DNA from: Nitrincola alkalilacustris
GTDB lineage: Bacteria > Pseudomonadota > Gammaproteobacteria > Pseudomonadales > Balneatricaceae
Direction of reading: 5' to 3'
Length of the DNA stretch: 64,000 nt
Assembly: GCF_008973755.1 (NCBI RefSeq)
Contig: NZ_WBOM01000003.1
Location: forward strand, 372,001 to 436,000
Shown here: piece after piece, positions 7,931-17,997 of the stretch
Position numbering within the stretch: position 1 is the first letter of the stretch
How the letters are laid out: the number at the start of each line of letters is the position of its first letter
The notes under the pieces: generated by a model
What the model was told of the DNA's origin: nothing
What the model saw: only the letters and a program-made list of their open reading frames with translations
The model's database searches: none
Position numbers and translations under genes: made by a program

Positions 7931-10336
7931 ATGAGCCAAACAAGCCATCAAAGCCGTTTTCATTTTCATCCAGAACAGTTGGAAACACCTGTATGGGTGT
8001 TTGATCTTGAGCAGGGTCAAGTGCTCTGGGCAAATCCGGCTGCGGTGCGCCTGTGGGCAGAGGCTAGTCTTGAGGCCTTGACCGAGCGTGATTTTGGTGC
8101 CGATAAGCTCAGAGGCGGTATTCATTCGAATCTACAACCTCATCTGAATGGCTCCGTGTCTGAACAGAGCGCCAAGTGGTTTACCCGACCATGGGTATTT
8201 TATCCCGAAGGTGAGCCCCTGAATGTGCAGTGCCATTGCAAGCCTGTTCCGCTGGATGATGGACGTCAGGGAATGCTGGTTGAGGCTTTGTCGCGCAGTG
8301 AGGAGTCAGAGCGTGAGGGGCAGCACCAGGCAGTACGACAGGACGCTGCAGGGCTGATGATCTCGGTTTTTGATGAGCAGGGGCATCTGTTGAGCCGCAA
8401 CAGTGCGGCTGAAGCCGTCCGAATAGGACATGATAACCTGGCTGATTATTTTTCAGATCCAGATCAGGGGAATGTGATTCGGGAACGCCTGCTGAGCAAT
8501 CGTTCGGGTGTTGTGACAATGGATCTGCAGGTGTCTGGTCGAGGCCGCTGGCATCGTATAGAGCTGAGGCTGGGTTATGATCCGTTCCGCGGAAGCCAGA
8601 TACTGCTGCTGACGGAGCAGGATATCACCCGGCAGAAAAGCCATCAGGTCCAGCTTGAACATGCTGTTCATTATGATGCGTTGACAGGTTTACCGAATCG
8701 CACACTTCTCACCAATCAGCTTGAGCTGGCGCTGCAGTCAAGGCAGAAGGACAAGCAGCTAGCACTGGTCTATCTGGATCTGGATGGTTTCAAGGAGATC
8801 AATGATGCCTACGGTAATGAGCTGGGCGATCAGTTATTGATCGAGTTGGGCCAGCGTCTGAAAAAAGCGTTGCGCTCAGGTGATACCCTTGCCCGGTTGG
8901 GTGGCGATGAGTTTGTGGTGGTGCTGTCTAATGTCGGTAATGCGGGGGAGTACAAGATCGTTCTTGACCGTCTGATCCATGCCATCACCCTGCCGATACA
9001 GTTGCGCAATCATCTACTCAATGTTTCGGCCAGCCTGGGTGTGACGCTGTATCCGGACGATGAATCGGATGCGGATACACTCCTGCGTCACGCCGATCAG
9101 GCGATGTGTCAGGCAAAATTGCTTGGTAAGAATCGCTACCATGTCTATGACCCGTTTGAAGGGCGCACTACGACAAGCCAGCAGGAAAATATCCTGCGTA
9201 TTGAACAGGCGATCGATAATGATGAGATGGAGCTCTATTATCAACCCAAGGTGAATATGCGCTCTGGGCAGATCATTGGTGCCGAAGCGCTGATCCGCTG
9301 GAACCATCCGCAACAGGGAGTCCTGTCCCCAGCTGCCTTCCTGCCGATTATCGAAGATACCAGCTCCATCTTCAAACTGGATACCTGGGTGTTGCGGGCT
9401 GCCCTCAGGCAGCAGACTCTCTGGCAGCAAGCCGGACTCAGACTATGTCTGAGTGTCAATATTGCCGCATTAGACCTGCAGCAGCCTGACTTTCTTCATC
9501 GTTTGCAGGGCTTGCTGGCTGAATATCCTGTCGTGGATACAGATCTGCTGGAGCTTGAGGTGCTGGAAACGGCAGCCCTTGAGGATATCGTCAAGGTGTC
9601 GGGTGTGATGAAAGAGATCGCACAACTGGGTATCCATTTTTCACTTGACGATTTCGGTACTGGCTATTCGTCACTGAGCTATCTCAGACGGCTGCCGGCT
9701 GGTGCACTTAAAATCGATCAGACCTTCGTCCGCGATATGCTCTGGGATGTTGAGGATACAACACTGGTACAGGGTGTGATCAGCCTGGCAACAGCCTTTC
9801 AGCGCAGTGTGGTCGCAGAAGGGGTGGAAACCGAGGAGCATGGCGAGCTGCTGCTCAGACTGGGGTGCGAGATAGGGCAGGGCTATGGTATTTCAAGGCC
9901 GATTCAGGCGGATGCCTTTACAGAGTGGGTTTCGCAATGGAGGTCTTTCGAGTCCTGGAATGCGTGTCAGAACTTCCCCGTCAATCGTGACAATCTGGCT
10001 CTGATCTATGCCGAAGTGGATCATCGTGGCTGGTTGCGAAACATCGAGAATTACCTGAACGACCTGAGCGCCACACCGCCACCACTATATTCATCTGATG
10101 CATCAACTGTCTGGTACAAGCAGGGCTACTTCAGGCGGATGCGCCAGCAGCCCGAGTTTGCCGCTATCGAGCCGCTCTATCATCAGATTGATAAGGTCAG
10201 TGCTCAGATCTATAACCTGAAGGAGAATGGGCGTGACCAGCAGGCAAAGCAAGGCTTTGCTCATCTTGAGCGGATCAGTAAAGAGTTGGTGGATCAGTTA
10301 CGGACACTATATGTCGTTATGAACTGCCAGTGGTAA
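7931..10336 (+). CDS. PAS-GGDEF-EAL protein with a degenerate CZB-like C-terminus
   Basis: 801 residues, cytoplasmic. Two PAS-like segments (about 15-125 and 135-245) precede GGDEF, whose signature RLGGDEF is intact and preceded by a correctly placed RSGD inhibitory site. The EAL domain has AEALIRW, DDFGTGYSS, LKIDQTF and AEGVET, so both cyclase and phosphodiesterase activities look possible. The last 120 residues resemble a chemoreceptor zinc-binding (CZB) domain: DHRGW with His698, WYKQG at 728-732 and His751. By motif alignment the conserved Cys is Asp723 and the last His is Lys755, so the standard zinc site is broken. It probably balances c-di-GMP in response to a PAS-sensed signal. Confidence 0.92.
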   Translation: MSQTSHQSRFHFHPEQLETPVWVFDLEQGQVLWANPAAVRLWAEASLEALTERDFGADKLRGGIHSNLQPHLNGSVSEQSAKWFTRPWVFYPEGEPLNVQCHCKPVPLDDGRQGMLVEALSRSEESEREGQHQAVRQDAAGLMISVFDEQGHLLSRNSAAEAVRIGHDNLADYFSDPDQGNVIRERLLSNRSGVVTMDLQVSGRGRWHRIELRLGYDPFRGSQILLLTEQDITRQKSHQVQLEHAVHYDALTGLPNRTLLTNQLELALQSRQKDKQLALVYLDLDGFKEINDAYGNELGDQLLIELGQRLKKALRSGDTLARLGGDEFVVVLSNVGNAGEYKIVLDRLIHAITLPIQLRNHLLNVSASLGVTLYPDDESDADTLLRHADQAMCQAKLLGKNRYHVYDPFEGRTTTSQQENILRIEQAIDNDEMELYYQPKVNMRSGQIIGAEALIRWNHPQQGVLSPAAFLPIIEDTSSIFKLDTWVLRAALRQQTLWQQAGLRLCLSVNIAALDLQQPDFLHRLQGLLAEYPVVDTDLLELEVLETAALEDIVKVSGVMKEIAQLGIHFSLDDFGTGYSSLSYLRRLPAGALKIDQTFVRDMLWDVEDTTLVQGVISLATAFQRSVVAEGVETEEHGELLLRLGCEIGQGYGISRPIQADAFTEWVSQWRSFESWNACQNFPVNRDNLALIYAEVDHRGWLRNIENYLNDLSATPPPLYSSDASTVWYKQGYFRRMRQQPEFAAIEPLYHQIDKVSAQIYNLKENGRDQQAKQGFAHLERISKELVDQLRTLYVVMNCQW

Positions 10337-10352
10337 ACAGTACCCTGTCGAA

Positions 10353-11171
10353 TCAGGCAACGCGGCGCTTGAGTCCCGACTCGACCATCACGCGAGTGGC
10401 GATCTCTTCGATGGAAAAATAGGTGGTATTGATCATCTTGATATCGGCCTGTCGTAACCGGCGCTCCACCTCCCTGACCTCATACTCGCACTGATTCATG
10501 GACGCATAGTGGCTGTTGGGGCGGCGCTCATGCCGGATTGCTGCGAGTTGGAAGGGGTCTATCGTCAGGCCGAACAGTTTATCCCGGTAGTTGCGCAAAA
10601 TTTCCGGCAAGCCCGGATGCTCCAGATCATCAATGGTGATGGGATAGTTGGCTGCCTTGATGCCAAATTGCAGGGCAAGATAAAGGCAGGTTGGAGTCTT
10701 GCCGCAGCGTGATACGCCGACGATGATGATGTCGGCCTTGTCGTACTGCTGAGTGCGCGCGCCATCATCGTTATCCAGAGCAAAGTTGACTGAGGCGATG
10801 CGCTCCTTGTAACGACTGGTCTCCTGTATAGCATGAGATTTACCGACTGAATAGGAGGAGTGGGTGTTGAGCTCCTTCTCCAGTGGTTTGAGGAAGGTAG
10901 CGAACACATCAATCTTGAAGCTGTTGCTGGCCGCAATCAAATTGCGGATATCCTCATTGATGATGGTGTCGAATACGATGGCCGAAGCCCCATCCATCTC
11001 TGTGGCCTGATTGATCTTGGCAACTGCCGCCTCGGCTTTTTCCAGCGTATCGATATAGGGCAGGGTGATGGAGGTGAAGTGAATACCTTCGAACTGGGTC
11101 AGCAGGCTGTTACCCAGGGTTTCGGCCGTGATGCCGGTTCCATCCGAGATAAAGAATGCGGTTCGTTTCAT
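10353..11171 (-). CDS. ppsR: PEP synthetase regulatory kinase/phosphorylase
   Basis: 272 residues, the usual DUF299 length. It starts [13 protein letters not shown], has the P-loop-like GVSRCGKTP at about 152-160 and the family end [10 protein letters not shown]. This bifunctional enzyme inactivates PEP synthase by ADP-dependent phosphorylation and reactivates it by phosphate-dependent dephosphorylation. The divergent neighbour is its target ppsA, the standard arrangement, with 190 bp of shared upstream DNA. Confidence 0.95.
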   Translation of the reverse strand: MKRTAFFISDGTGITAETLGNSLLTQFEGIHFTSITLPYIDTLEKAEAAVAKINQATEMDGASAIVFDTIINEDIRNLIAASNSFKIDVFATFLKPLEKELNTHSSYSVGKSHAIQETSRYKERIASVNFALDNDDGARTQQYDKADIIIVGVSRCGKTPTCLYLALQFGIKAANYPITIDDLEHPGLPEILRNYRDKLFGLTIDPFQLAAIRHERRPNSHYASMNQCEYEVREVERRLRQADIKMINTTYFSIEEIATRVMVESGLKRRVA

Positions 11172-11361
11172 GGCGGTCCTGTCTTCTTCCAGTCTTTGTC
11201 ATCATCCTATCGGATAGATTAGCCAGCGGCCATAATCCAGCGTTTTGTAGTGAAATTACATTCGTGTCAAACGAGCGATTTCTGTTGCCAACTGCAGTAT
11301 GATCCGCTCAAGCTGCCATGGCAGTAGAGATTCTTTGGATGTCGACAAAGGAGAGTGATCT

Positions 11362-13728
11362 GTGCAGGATTATGTACTGCGCCTTGAACAGGCCGGAATG
11401 AGTGACGTTCACCGGGTAGGCGGCAAGAATGCATCGCTGGGTGAGATGATCAGCCAGTTGAGTGAAGTGGGCGTCAAGGTGCCGGGTGGCTTCGCCACTA
11501 CGGCAGAGGCTTATCGTGATTTTCTGAAGCAGGATGGTCTGGCCGACAGGATCGAGCAGGCACTTGTTTCGCTGGATGTGAATGATACCCGGGCATTGAC
11601 TGACGCTGGTCGGCAGATCCGGCAGTGGATCATGGAGACCAGTTTTCCGGCGAAGCTGGATCAGCAGATCGACGCTGCCTATGCCGAGATGGCTGATGGT
11701 CATGAGATAGCAGTCGCCGTCCGCTCATCGGCCACTGCTGAAGATCTGCCGGACGCCTCCTTTGCCGGTCAACAGGAAACTTTCCTTAACATTCGTGGCC
11801 TTGAGCAGATCAAGCAGGCGATCCGCGAGGTGTTTGCCTCACTTTATAATGATCGTGCCATCTCCTACCGCGCTCATCGTGGCTATCGTCATAGTGAAGT
11901 GGCGCTGTCGGCCGGCATTCAGCGTATGGTACGCAGCGAAACCGGCGCATCCGGTGTCATGTTCAGCCTGGATACCGAATCCGGCTTTCAGCAGGTGGTG
12001 TTCATCACTGCTGCTTATGGCCTGGGCGAAACCGTGGTGCAGGGCGCCGTGAACCCGGATGAGTTCTATGTCTACAAGCCGACGCTGAATATGGGTGTGC
12101 CGGCGATACTGCGCCGGACCCTGGGTTCAAAAGCGATCAAGATGATCTACTCCGGCAAGGGTAGCACCGCAGATGCCGTCGAAGTGGTCGATGTTGCACG
12201 CGAAGATCGCAACCGCTTCTGTATTGCGGATGCCGAGGTTGAAGAGTTGGCACGTATCGCCGTGACGATCGAGAAACACTACGGTCGTCCGATGGATATC
12301 GAGTGGGCCAAGGATGGTGATGACGGCGAGCTGTACATTGTTCAGGCGCGACCTGAAACCGTCAGAAGCCAGAGCAACTCAGCGCAGATTGAGCGTTACC
12401 TGCTGAAAGAGAAAGGCAAGGTGCTGGTGGAAGGGCGTTCGATAGGGCACCGCATCGGTGCAGGCCCCGTGCGTGTCGTCAGCAGTCTGGATCAGATGCA
12501 TGATGTTCAGGCGGGCGATGTGCTGGTCACGGATATGACTGACCCGGATTGGGAGCCTGTCATGAAGCGGGCCTCGGCGATCATTACTAATCGTGGTGGC
12601 CGTACCTGCCACGCGGCGATCATTGCGCGCGAACTGGGTATTCCGGCGATTGTTGGCTGCGGTGATGCCACGGCAAAACTTAATGATGGTCAATTGGTAA
12701 CCGTATCCTGTGCCGAAGGTGATACCGGGCGCGCCTATGAAGGCAAGCTGGCATTTGAGCATCAGACCAACAGTGTCGGCGCCATGCCGGCTTTGCCTTT
12801 CGATATCATGATGAACGTCGGTAATCCGGATCGGGCATTTGATTTTCAGTCCCTGCCAAATGCAGGTGTAGGGCTGGCGCGCCTTGAGTTCATTATCAAT
12901 CGCATGATCGGGGTGCACCCCAAGGCGTTGCTCAATTTTGATCAGCAGTCGCGCGATATGAAGCAGACCATCGAACGCCGTATTGCGGGTTATGCCTCAC
13001 CAGTTGATTTTTATGTCGATAAGCTGGTGGAAGGGATCTCCACTCTGGCGGCTGCCTTCTATCCGAAGAAGGTTATTGTGCGCATGTCGGACTTCAAGTC
13101 CAACGAGTATGGGCACCTGATCGGCGGTGAGCGCTATGAGCCGGTTGAAGAGAATCCAATGCTCGGCTTTCGTGGTGCTGCGCGCTACATATCCGAATCC
13201 TTCCGTGACTGCTTCGAACTCGAATGTCGCGCCCTGAAACGGGTACGTGATGAGATGTGTTTGACCAATGTCGAGATCATGGTGCCCTTTGTACGCACTG
13301 TCGGAGAAGCCTGTCAGGTGGTCGAATTGTTGGCCGAAAATGGTCTGAAACGTGGTGAAAATGGACTGCGTGTGATCATGATGTGCGAAATTCCCTCCAA
13401 TGCGCTGCTGGCGGATAAGTTCCTGGAGTATTTTGATGGTTTCTCCATCGGTTCCAACGACCTGACGCAATTGACGCTGGGACTGGATCGTGATTCCGGT
13501 ATCATCGCCCATCTGTTTGATGAGCGTAATGATGCCGTCAAACGACTGCTGGAGATGGCGATCGTCGCGTGTCGCAAGGCAGACAAGTATATCGGTATCT
13601 GTGGACAGGGGCCGTCTGATCATCCTGATCTGGCGCGCTGGCTGATGGAGCAGGGGATTAACAGTGTATCCCTGAACCCGGATTCGGTACTGGATACCTG
13701 GTTTTTCCTGGCCAACGAACAGAGTTAA
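11362..13728 (+). CDS. ppsA: Phosphoenolpyruvate synthase
   Basis: 788 residues, full length for the family. Converts pyruvate, ATP and water to PEP, AMP and phosphate, the entry to gluconeogenesis. [10 protein letters not shown] at the N-terminus opens the ATP-binding domain; the swivelling phosphohistidine domain has [11 protein letters not shown] with catalytic His417; the PEP/pyruvate barrel has SIGSNDLTQ and GICGQGPS. The start is GTG at 11362 with AAAGGAGAG 6 nt upstream. Divergent from ppsR. An inverted repeat follows the stop. Confidence 0.97.
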   Translation: MQDYVLRLEQAGMSDVHRVGGKNASLGEMISQLSEVGVKVPGGFATTAEAYRDFLKQDGLADRIEQALVSLDVNDTRALTDAGRQIRQWIMETSFPAKLDQQIDAAYAEMADGHEIAVAVRSSATAEDLPDASFAGQQETFLNIRGLEQIKQAIREVFASLYNDRAISYRAHRGYRHSEVALSAGIQRMVRSETGASGVMFSLDTESGFQQVVFITAAYGLGETVVQGAVNPDEFYVYKPTLNMGVPAILRRTLGSKAIKMIYSGKGSTADAVEVVDVAREDRNRFCIADAEVEELARIAVTIEKHYGRPMDIEWAKDGDDGELYIVQARPETVRSQSNSAQIERYLLKEKGKVLVEGRSIGHRIGAGPVRVVSSLDQMHDVQAGDVLVTDMTDPDWEPVMKRASAIITNRGGRTCHAAIIARELGIPAIVGCGDATAKLNDGQLVTVSCAEGDTGRAYEGKLAFEHQTNSVGAMPALPFDIMMNVGNPDRAFDFQSLPNAGVGLARLEFIINRMIGVHPKALLNFDQQSRDMKQTIERRIAGYASPVDFYVDKLVEGISTLAAAFYPKKVIVRMSDFKSNEYGHLIGGERYEPVEENPMLGFRGAARYISESFRDCFELECRALKRVRDEMCLTNVEIMVPFVRTVGEACQVVELLAENGLKRGENGLRVIMMCEIPSNALLADKFLEYFDGFSIGSNDLTQLTLGLDRDSGIIAHLFDERNDAVKRLLEMAIVACRKADKYIGICGQGPSDHPDLARWLMEQGINSVSLNPDSVLDTWFFLANEQS

Positions 13729-13738
13729 GGTTAACTTC

Positions 13739-13769
13739 ATCTGAAGGCGGTAAACTGCCGCCTTCAGAT
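13739..13769. terminator. Inverted repeat between ppsA and ampG
   Basis: ATCTGAAGGCGG, a 7-base loop, then CCGCCTTCAGAT: a perfect 12-bp stem 10 bases after the ppsA stop. No T-run follows, so termination may be partial and some read-through into ampG is possible. Confidence 0.5.
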
Positions 13770-13794
13770 ATGAGCTATAACCAACAGGATAAGC

Positions 13795-15201
13795 ATGTTA
13801 CCCGCCTGGACAGATCGTTTTTTACACTGGTTCACCCCCTATAAAGATCGGCGCATGCTGACACTGCTGGCTCTGGGTTTTTCCAGTGGCCTGCCGGCTC
13901 CGCTGGTGTTTTCCAACCTTTCCATCTGGCTGCGCGATGTTGGCGTCAGTCGTACCGATATCGGTCTGTTTGCGCTGGCGGCTACGCCCTATGCCATTAA
14001 CTTTCTCTGGGCGCCGCTGGTGGACCGCATGCGTATCCCCTGGTTTTCTGCCCGTTTCGGGCGCCGCCGCGGCTGGGCGCTGTTTACACAGTGTCTGCTG
14101 ATGCTCGCGATCGGCCTGCTGGCACTGACCGATCCAGCCGAGAGGCTGCTGTTGATGGCGATGGCCGTGCTGTTTGTCACGTTTATCTCTGCCACACAGG
14201 ATATCGTGATTGATGCTTATCGTATCGAAGTGCTGGAACCGCATCAGTATGGCAGTGGCTCAGCAGCCGCAATCTGGGGCTGGCATCTGGGCGGCACGCT
14301 GGTCGGTGGGGCAGGCGGTCTGTATCTGGCCTCATCCTTTGGCTGGAATGCTGCCTATCTGCTGCTCGCCGGTGGTGTATTGATCGGAATGATTGCGGTA
14401 CTGATGAGTCCTGAACCCAATCGCGCACCACCTGCCGAAACCCTGGCTGAGGAGCAGCGGGCACTGGCAGTGCTGGATCGCTGGGAGGCTCTGCCGGATA
14501 CGCAGCGACGTGTGCTGGGATGGCTCTATGTCGCTATTCTGGCGCCGCTGATGGAGTTCACACGCCGTCAGGGTTGGCTGCTTATCCTGATCTTCATATT
14601 TGTTTTCAAACTCGGGGATGCTCTGCTGGGGCGCATGTCCGGCGTATTTTATCGTGAGCTGGGCTTTTCGCTGACACAGATAGCCGATGTCGCCAAAATA
14701 TACGGCCTCAGTGCCAACCTGATCGGTATCGTGATCGGTGGGGTGCTGGTGGCCAGAATCGGGGTGCTCAAAGCACTGTTTCTGGCTGGCCTGGCAACTG
14801 CTGCCACCAATCTGACCTACTCTTGGCTGGCGATGTCGGGGATGTCCTATGGCGTGTTTGTCACGGCTGTAGCTTCTGATAATTTCACAACAGGGCTGGT
14901 GACAGTGGCGCTGGTGGCCTACCTGTCGAGCTTGTGTAACAGTGCCTACACGGCCACTCAGTATGCGCTGCTGGCCTCTCTGGCGAATCTGGCACGTATC
15001 TGGTTCTCGGCCTCCAGCGGCTGGATGGTAGACAGTCTGGATGGTGACTGGGCAATTTTCTTTGTATATTGTGCGGTGATAGCACTGATTGGCCTGCCGT
15101 TGCTGCTGGTGATCATGAAGTATTATCCGCAACCGCCTCAGGCAACTGTCGCTCAGTCCGCGTCGGCAGAGGCCGAGGTTGTTTCACAACCGATGAAGTA
15201 A
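13795..15201 (+). CDS. ampG: AmpG-family muropeptide permease
   Basis: 468 residues, 12 or more membrane segments, major facilitator fold. The N-terminal LALGFSSGLPAPLVFSNLSIWL and the ATQDIVIDAYRIE stretch are the AmpG signatures. The family imports anhydromuropeptides released by wall turnover for recycling, and in some species this feeds beta-lactamase induction. The C-terminal 25 residues are Ala/Gln rich and probably cytoplasmic. Only four bases separate it from the QEGLA gene, so the two plus the ferredoxin gene probably form one operon. Family specificity is inferred from sequence. Confidence 0.9.
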   Translation: MLPAWTDRFLHWFTPYKDRRMLTLLALGFSSGLPAPLVFSNLSIWLRDVGVSRTDIGLFALAATPYAINFLWAPLVDRMRIPWFSARFGRRRGWALFTQCLLMLAIGLLALTDPAERLLLMAMAVLFVTFISATQDIVIDAYRIEVLEPHQYGSGSAAAIWGWHLGGTLVGGAGGLYLASSFGWNAAYLLLAGGVLIGMIAVLMSPEPNRAPPAETLAEEQRALAVLDRWEALPDTQRRVLGWLYVAILAPLMEFTRRQGWLLILIFIFVFKLGDALLGRMSGVFYRELGFSLTQIADVAKIYGLSANLIGIVIGGVLVARIGVLKALFLAGLATAATNLTYSWLAMSGMSYGVFVTAVASDNFTTGLVTVALVAYLSSLCNSAYTATQYALLASLANLARIWFSASSGWMVDSLDGDWAIFFVYCAVIALIGLPLLLVIMKYYPQPPQATVAQSASAEAEVVSQPMK

Positions 15202-15205
15202 TCCT

Positions 15206-16537
15206 ATGCCCATCTATCTCGAAAATCTCAAACAGCTATCCGACAGATTGGTAGCGATTCAGAAGCCGATCCAGATACTGGATGCGATCAAGTGGCCCGC
15301 TGTCTTCGAGGATCAGTTTCTGGCATCGGGGGGCACAAGACTGCCCGCTGCGGATCTTCAGTTTTATCAGCAACAGGCATTAAGCTTCAGCCCTGATAAA
15401 TTACAGCAGGATCTGAATGAGCTGCGACAGGACGTGGTGCGCCGACTGGGCAGGCATGATGGACTGGGCAGAATACTGCAGGCTAATATCGAACAATACC
15501 TGATAGTGGCCGAGATGCTTAAAGGGCGGGGTACCGCTGAGTTCGGCAAACACAGTCGAGCGCTTTACGGTTCTGCACAGGATCGGATGAGGGGCGATCG
15601 CAAGACATTGCGTGAACTGGGCGAGCGTTTGTGCCGCATCTTCTCAACACCCGCGGTTGAACACCTCAAGCGCCCTTATGCCAATGATATTTCAGCCCAT
15701 AAAGCTGTGGACCTGCTGGCCGACCGGCTGGGACGATACTTTAATCCGGGGGATGTGCGGGTGCAGATCTCCAACGGTATCGTATCGGATGCAGCGGCCG
15801 GCGGTGATGTGATCAAGCTTAATGAGCGTGCTTACTTCTCCGAACTCGATCTGCAGGTGCTCGAAGTGCATGAGGGCTGGGTGCATGTCGGCACTACCCT
15901 GAATGGGCGCAAACAACCCTGGGCAACCTGGCTGGGTGTCGGATCACCTCGTATCACCGCAAATCAGGAGGGGCTGGCTGTGCTGCTGGAAACCCTGACC
16001 TTCAGCTCATTTCCGCAGCGTGCCCGTCGCGTCAGTGACCGGGTGGTGGCGGTGGATCTGGCAGAGCAGGGGGCTGACTTCATTGAGGTGTTCCGGCACT
16101 TCCGTGACAGTGGCTTGAGTGAACATGACAGCTACCGTGTGACACAGCGGGTTTTTCGTGGCGGAACCCTTTCGGGTGGTTCGGTTTTCACCAAGGATCT
16201 CTCCTATGTGAAGGGCTTTGTCGAGAATGTGAACTTCATCAAGAGCGCGATAGAATCCGGTGTGCCGGAGATATTGCCGATGCTGTTTGTCGGCAAGGTT
16301 ACGCTGGATGATATTCCGATACTCTATGAACGCCATCTGGAAGGCGTTATTGATGCCCCCGTGTATCTGCCGCCCATGTTCCGCGACCTGAATGGACTCT
16401 TTGTCTGGTTCGGTTTTTCCAGTGGCCTGAGCCTGGTGAATATGTCCCGGGTGCAGAAGCACTTCAATCAGCTGTTTGATCAGTTGCCTCAAACCGCACC
16501 GCTGTATACGGCACAGGGTGATGTGGATATCGACTGA
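15206..16537 (+). CDS. DUF1704 / QEGLA-motif putative metallo-carboxypeptidase
   Basis: 443 residues, cytoplasmic. It has the HExxxH motif HEGWVH (His222, Glu223, His227) and NQEGLA (Glu255), the latter giving the family name. This family was annotated as flavohemoglobin expression-modulating; the same HExxxH fold in eukaryotes includes the MATCAP tubulin tyrosine carboxypeptidases. By inference this is a zinc peptidase trimming a C-terminal residue from an unknown protein. It is sandwiched between ampG (4 bp) and a 2Fe-2S ferredoxin (3 bp), so translation is probably coupled. I see nothing that names the substrate. Confidence 0.88.
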   Translation: MPIYLENLKQLSDRLVAIQKPIQILDAIKWPAVFEDQFLASGGTRLPAADLQFYQQQALSFSPDKLQQDLNELRQDVVRRLGRHDGLGRILQANIEQYLIVAEMLKGRGTAEFGKHSRALYGSAQDRMRGDRKTLRELGERLCRIFSTPAVEHLKRPYANDISAHKAVDLLADRLGRYFNPGDVRVQISNGIVSDAAAGGDVIKLNERAYFSELDLQVLEVHEGWVHVGTTLNGRKQPWATWLGVGSPRITANQEGLAVLLETLTFSSFPQRARRVSDRVVAVDLAEQGADFIEVFRHFRDSGLSEHDSYRVTQRVFRGGTLSGGSVFTKDLSYVKGFVENVNFIKSAIESGVPEILPMLFVGKVTLDDIPILYERHLEGVIDAPVYLPPMFRDLNGLFVWFGFSSGLSLVNMSRVQKHFNQLFDQLPQTAPLYTAQGDVDID

Positions 16538-16540
16538 GCG

Positions 16541-16837
16541 ATGCGCATCTCCCTGACACTGCAACAGCAGGCTCATGAGCTGGAAACGGAAGTGGATCAA
16601 CCGTTGCTGGCACTGTTCAAAATGGCGGGGTTACCGGTCAGAGAGGCGTGCCGTAACGGTAACTGTGGTGTCTGTCGTTGCCGTCTGGTCAGCGGTGAAG
16701 TCGACTATCGCTCGCGCAAGGTCTATGGCTTGCGCGAGGAGGAGATCAGTGAAGGTTTTATTCTTACCTGTATTGCTCATGCTGTCACTGATTTGGAACT
16801 GGATACTTTTCTTCCTCAGTTAAGTCGGATCAGATGA
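16541..16837 (+). CDS. Plant-type 2Fe-2S ferredoxin
   Basis: 98 residues, a single beta-grasp 2Fe-2S domain. Cluster ligands are Cys37, Cys42, Cys45 (CRNGNCGVC) and Cys77 (LTCIAH). A small electron carrier; no reductase is encoded next to it, so the partner is unknown. It follows the QEGLA gene by three bases, which implies co-expression. Whether it serves that protein directly cannot be told from sequence. Confidence 0.92.
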   Translation: MRISLTLQQQAHELETEVDQPLLALFKMAGLPVREACRNGNCGVCRCRLVSGEVDYRSRKVYGLREEEISEGFILTCIAHAVTDLELDTFLPQLSRIR

Positions 16838-16876
16838 ACAGGAGCCGCTAAACAGGGGCCGCTCTAAACAGGACTC
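16837..16876 (+). repeat. Short imperfect triple repeat after the ferredoxin gene
   Basis: AACAGGAGCCGCT (16837), AACAGGGGCCGCT (16851) and a third AACAGGA (16867), 14 and 16 bases apart, starting at the last base of the ferredoxin gene. No function is apparent. Confidence 0.45.
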
Positions 16877-16949
16877 ATGTAATCAGGCCGCTATCAGCAG
16901 ATAGCCTCTGATCAAGCGATGTGCTGCGCGTAGTCAGAACTTGAGCTGA

Positions 16950-17852
16950 TCAGGAGCCAAGTTGCGCCCACAGGGTTTCGATTGCCGGCTTTTTGATCAG
17001 CGCGCAGCGATAGAGCCGGATCTCAAGCGGTGTCTGCCATTGCGCAGAGCCACAAACCACCAATCGCTTCTCTTCCAGCTCACGCTCAATACACAGCCTT
17101 GGCATCCAGGCGATGCCGCGACCCTGTAGTGCCATCCCTTTCAGCCCCTCTGCCATGGCTGTCTCGTAAACAGTTTTCAGGCGCAGGCGAACCGGGTCAT
17201 GTTTCAACAGAAGGCGAACCGTGCGGCCGAGAAAAGCGCCCGAGGTATAGGCGAGATAGGGGAGAGGGTCTTCGTTCTGGGAATCCAGGCTGTAGATGGG
17301 TTCTCCATCCGCATTCGGTTTGCATACCGGCAGCATCAGTGTTTCGGAGAGCTGAATCGATGGAAATATCGCTGGGTCCAACTGCAGGGTCGCGTAAGAA
17401 TCATAATAGACCTGCATCAGATCACACTGCCCTTCGCGCAGCGCCACGATGGCATCTTCGACATTCATCGCCACCAGGCGGATGGACAGATTATGCGTCA
17501 GATCGCCCAGTGTGCTGAGCCAGTCAGGAAAAAAGGTGAACGCAAGAGAGTGGGCTGCAGCGACTTCGATCACCTGCTGCTCATGTGGCTGCAAGCCTCT
17601 TAATCTGGCAATACTCTCGTGCAACTGGCCGACAATGCTGCGAGCGGTCACCAGAAAAAGCTGTCCCTCAGGCGTCAGGGCAACCGGTGTTGTTGATCTG
17701 TCTACCAGTGTGACACCCACAGCGTTTTCCAGCGATTTGATGCGTCGGCTGAACGCCGGTTGTGTTACGTGACGGCGCTCAGCCGCGCGTGAAAAACTCT
17801 GGGTGCTGGCCAGCGCCAGGAAGTCTTCCATCCAGCGTGTTTCAAAATCCAT
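16950..17852 (-). CDS. LysR-type regulator divergent from aspA
   Basis: 300 residues. N-terminal winged helix with FSRAAERRHVTQPAFSRRIKSLE and a C-terminal effector-binding region. I place the start at ATG 17852 because AGGA lies 7 nt upstream; a TTG one codon earlier is possible. Divergence from aspA with a 15-bp T-N11-A dyad between them (17879-17893) suggests that it controls aspA and itself. The effector is unknown. Confidence 0.88.
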   Translation of the reverse strand: MDFETRWMEDFLALASTQSFSRAAERRHVTQPAFSRRIKSLENAVGVTLVDRSTTPVALTPEGQLFLVTARSIVGQLHESIARLRGLQPHEQQVIEVAAAHSLAFTFFPDWLSTLGDLTHNLSIRLVAMNVEDAIVALREGQCDLMQVYYDSYATLQLDPAIFPSIQLSETLMLPVCKPNADGEPIYSLDSQNEDPLPYLAYTSGAFLGRTVRLLLKHDPVRLRLKTVYETAMAEGLKGMALQGRGIAWMPRLCIERELEEKRLVVCGSAQWQTPLEIRLYRCALIKKPAIETLWAQLGS

Positions 17853-17878
17853 CAAGTGATCCTGTCGCTTGCGTTATC

Positions 17879-17893
17879 ATGCAAATGTTGCAT
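17879..17893. promoter_or_regulatory. LysR-type T-N11-A box between the LysR gene and aspA
   Basis: ATGCAAATGTTGCAT is a perfect 6-bp dyad with a 3-base centre and fits T-N11-A (T17880, A17892). It lies 27 bp above the LysR start and about 105 bp above the aspA start, a normal position for the recognition site of a divergent LysR regulator. Confidence 0.6.
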
Positions 17894-17997
17894 ACTGTAT
17901 CTGATAATAGCATTGGATAAAATGTCTATACAGGCGTCAGAATAGCGTTTCAGTTGATTAAACAATGATTGTCATCAGATCAGGTAACCGAAACATC

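Noticed and set aside
13822-15132. Two long reverse frames across ampG
   Set aside because: Shadow frames rich in Gln/His/Arg opposite a membrane protein gene; no start signals or family match.
17945-17975. FNR-type site before aspA (TTGATTAAACAATG)
   Set aside because: Only the first half-site fits TTGAT-N4-ATCAA; the second half does not.
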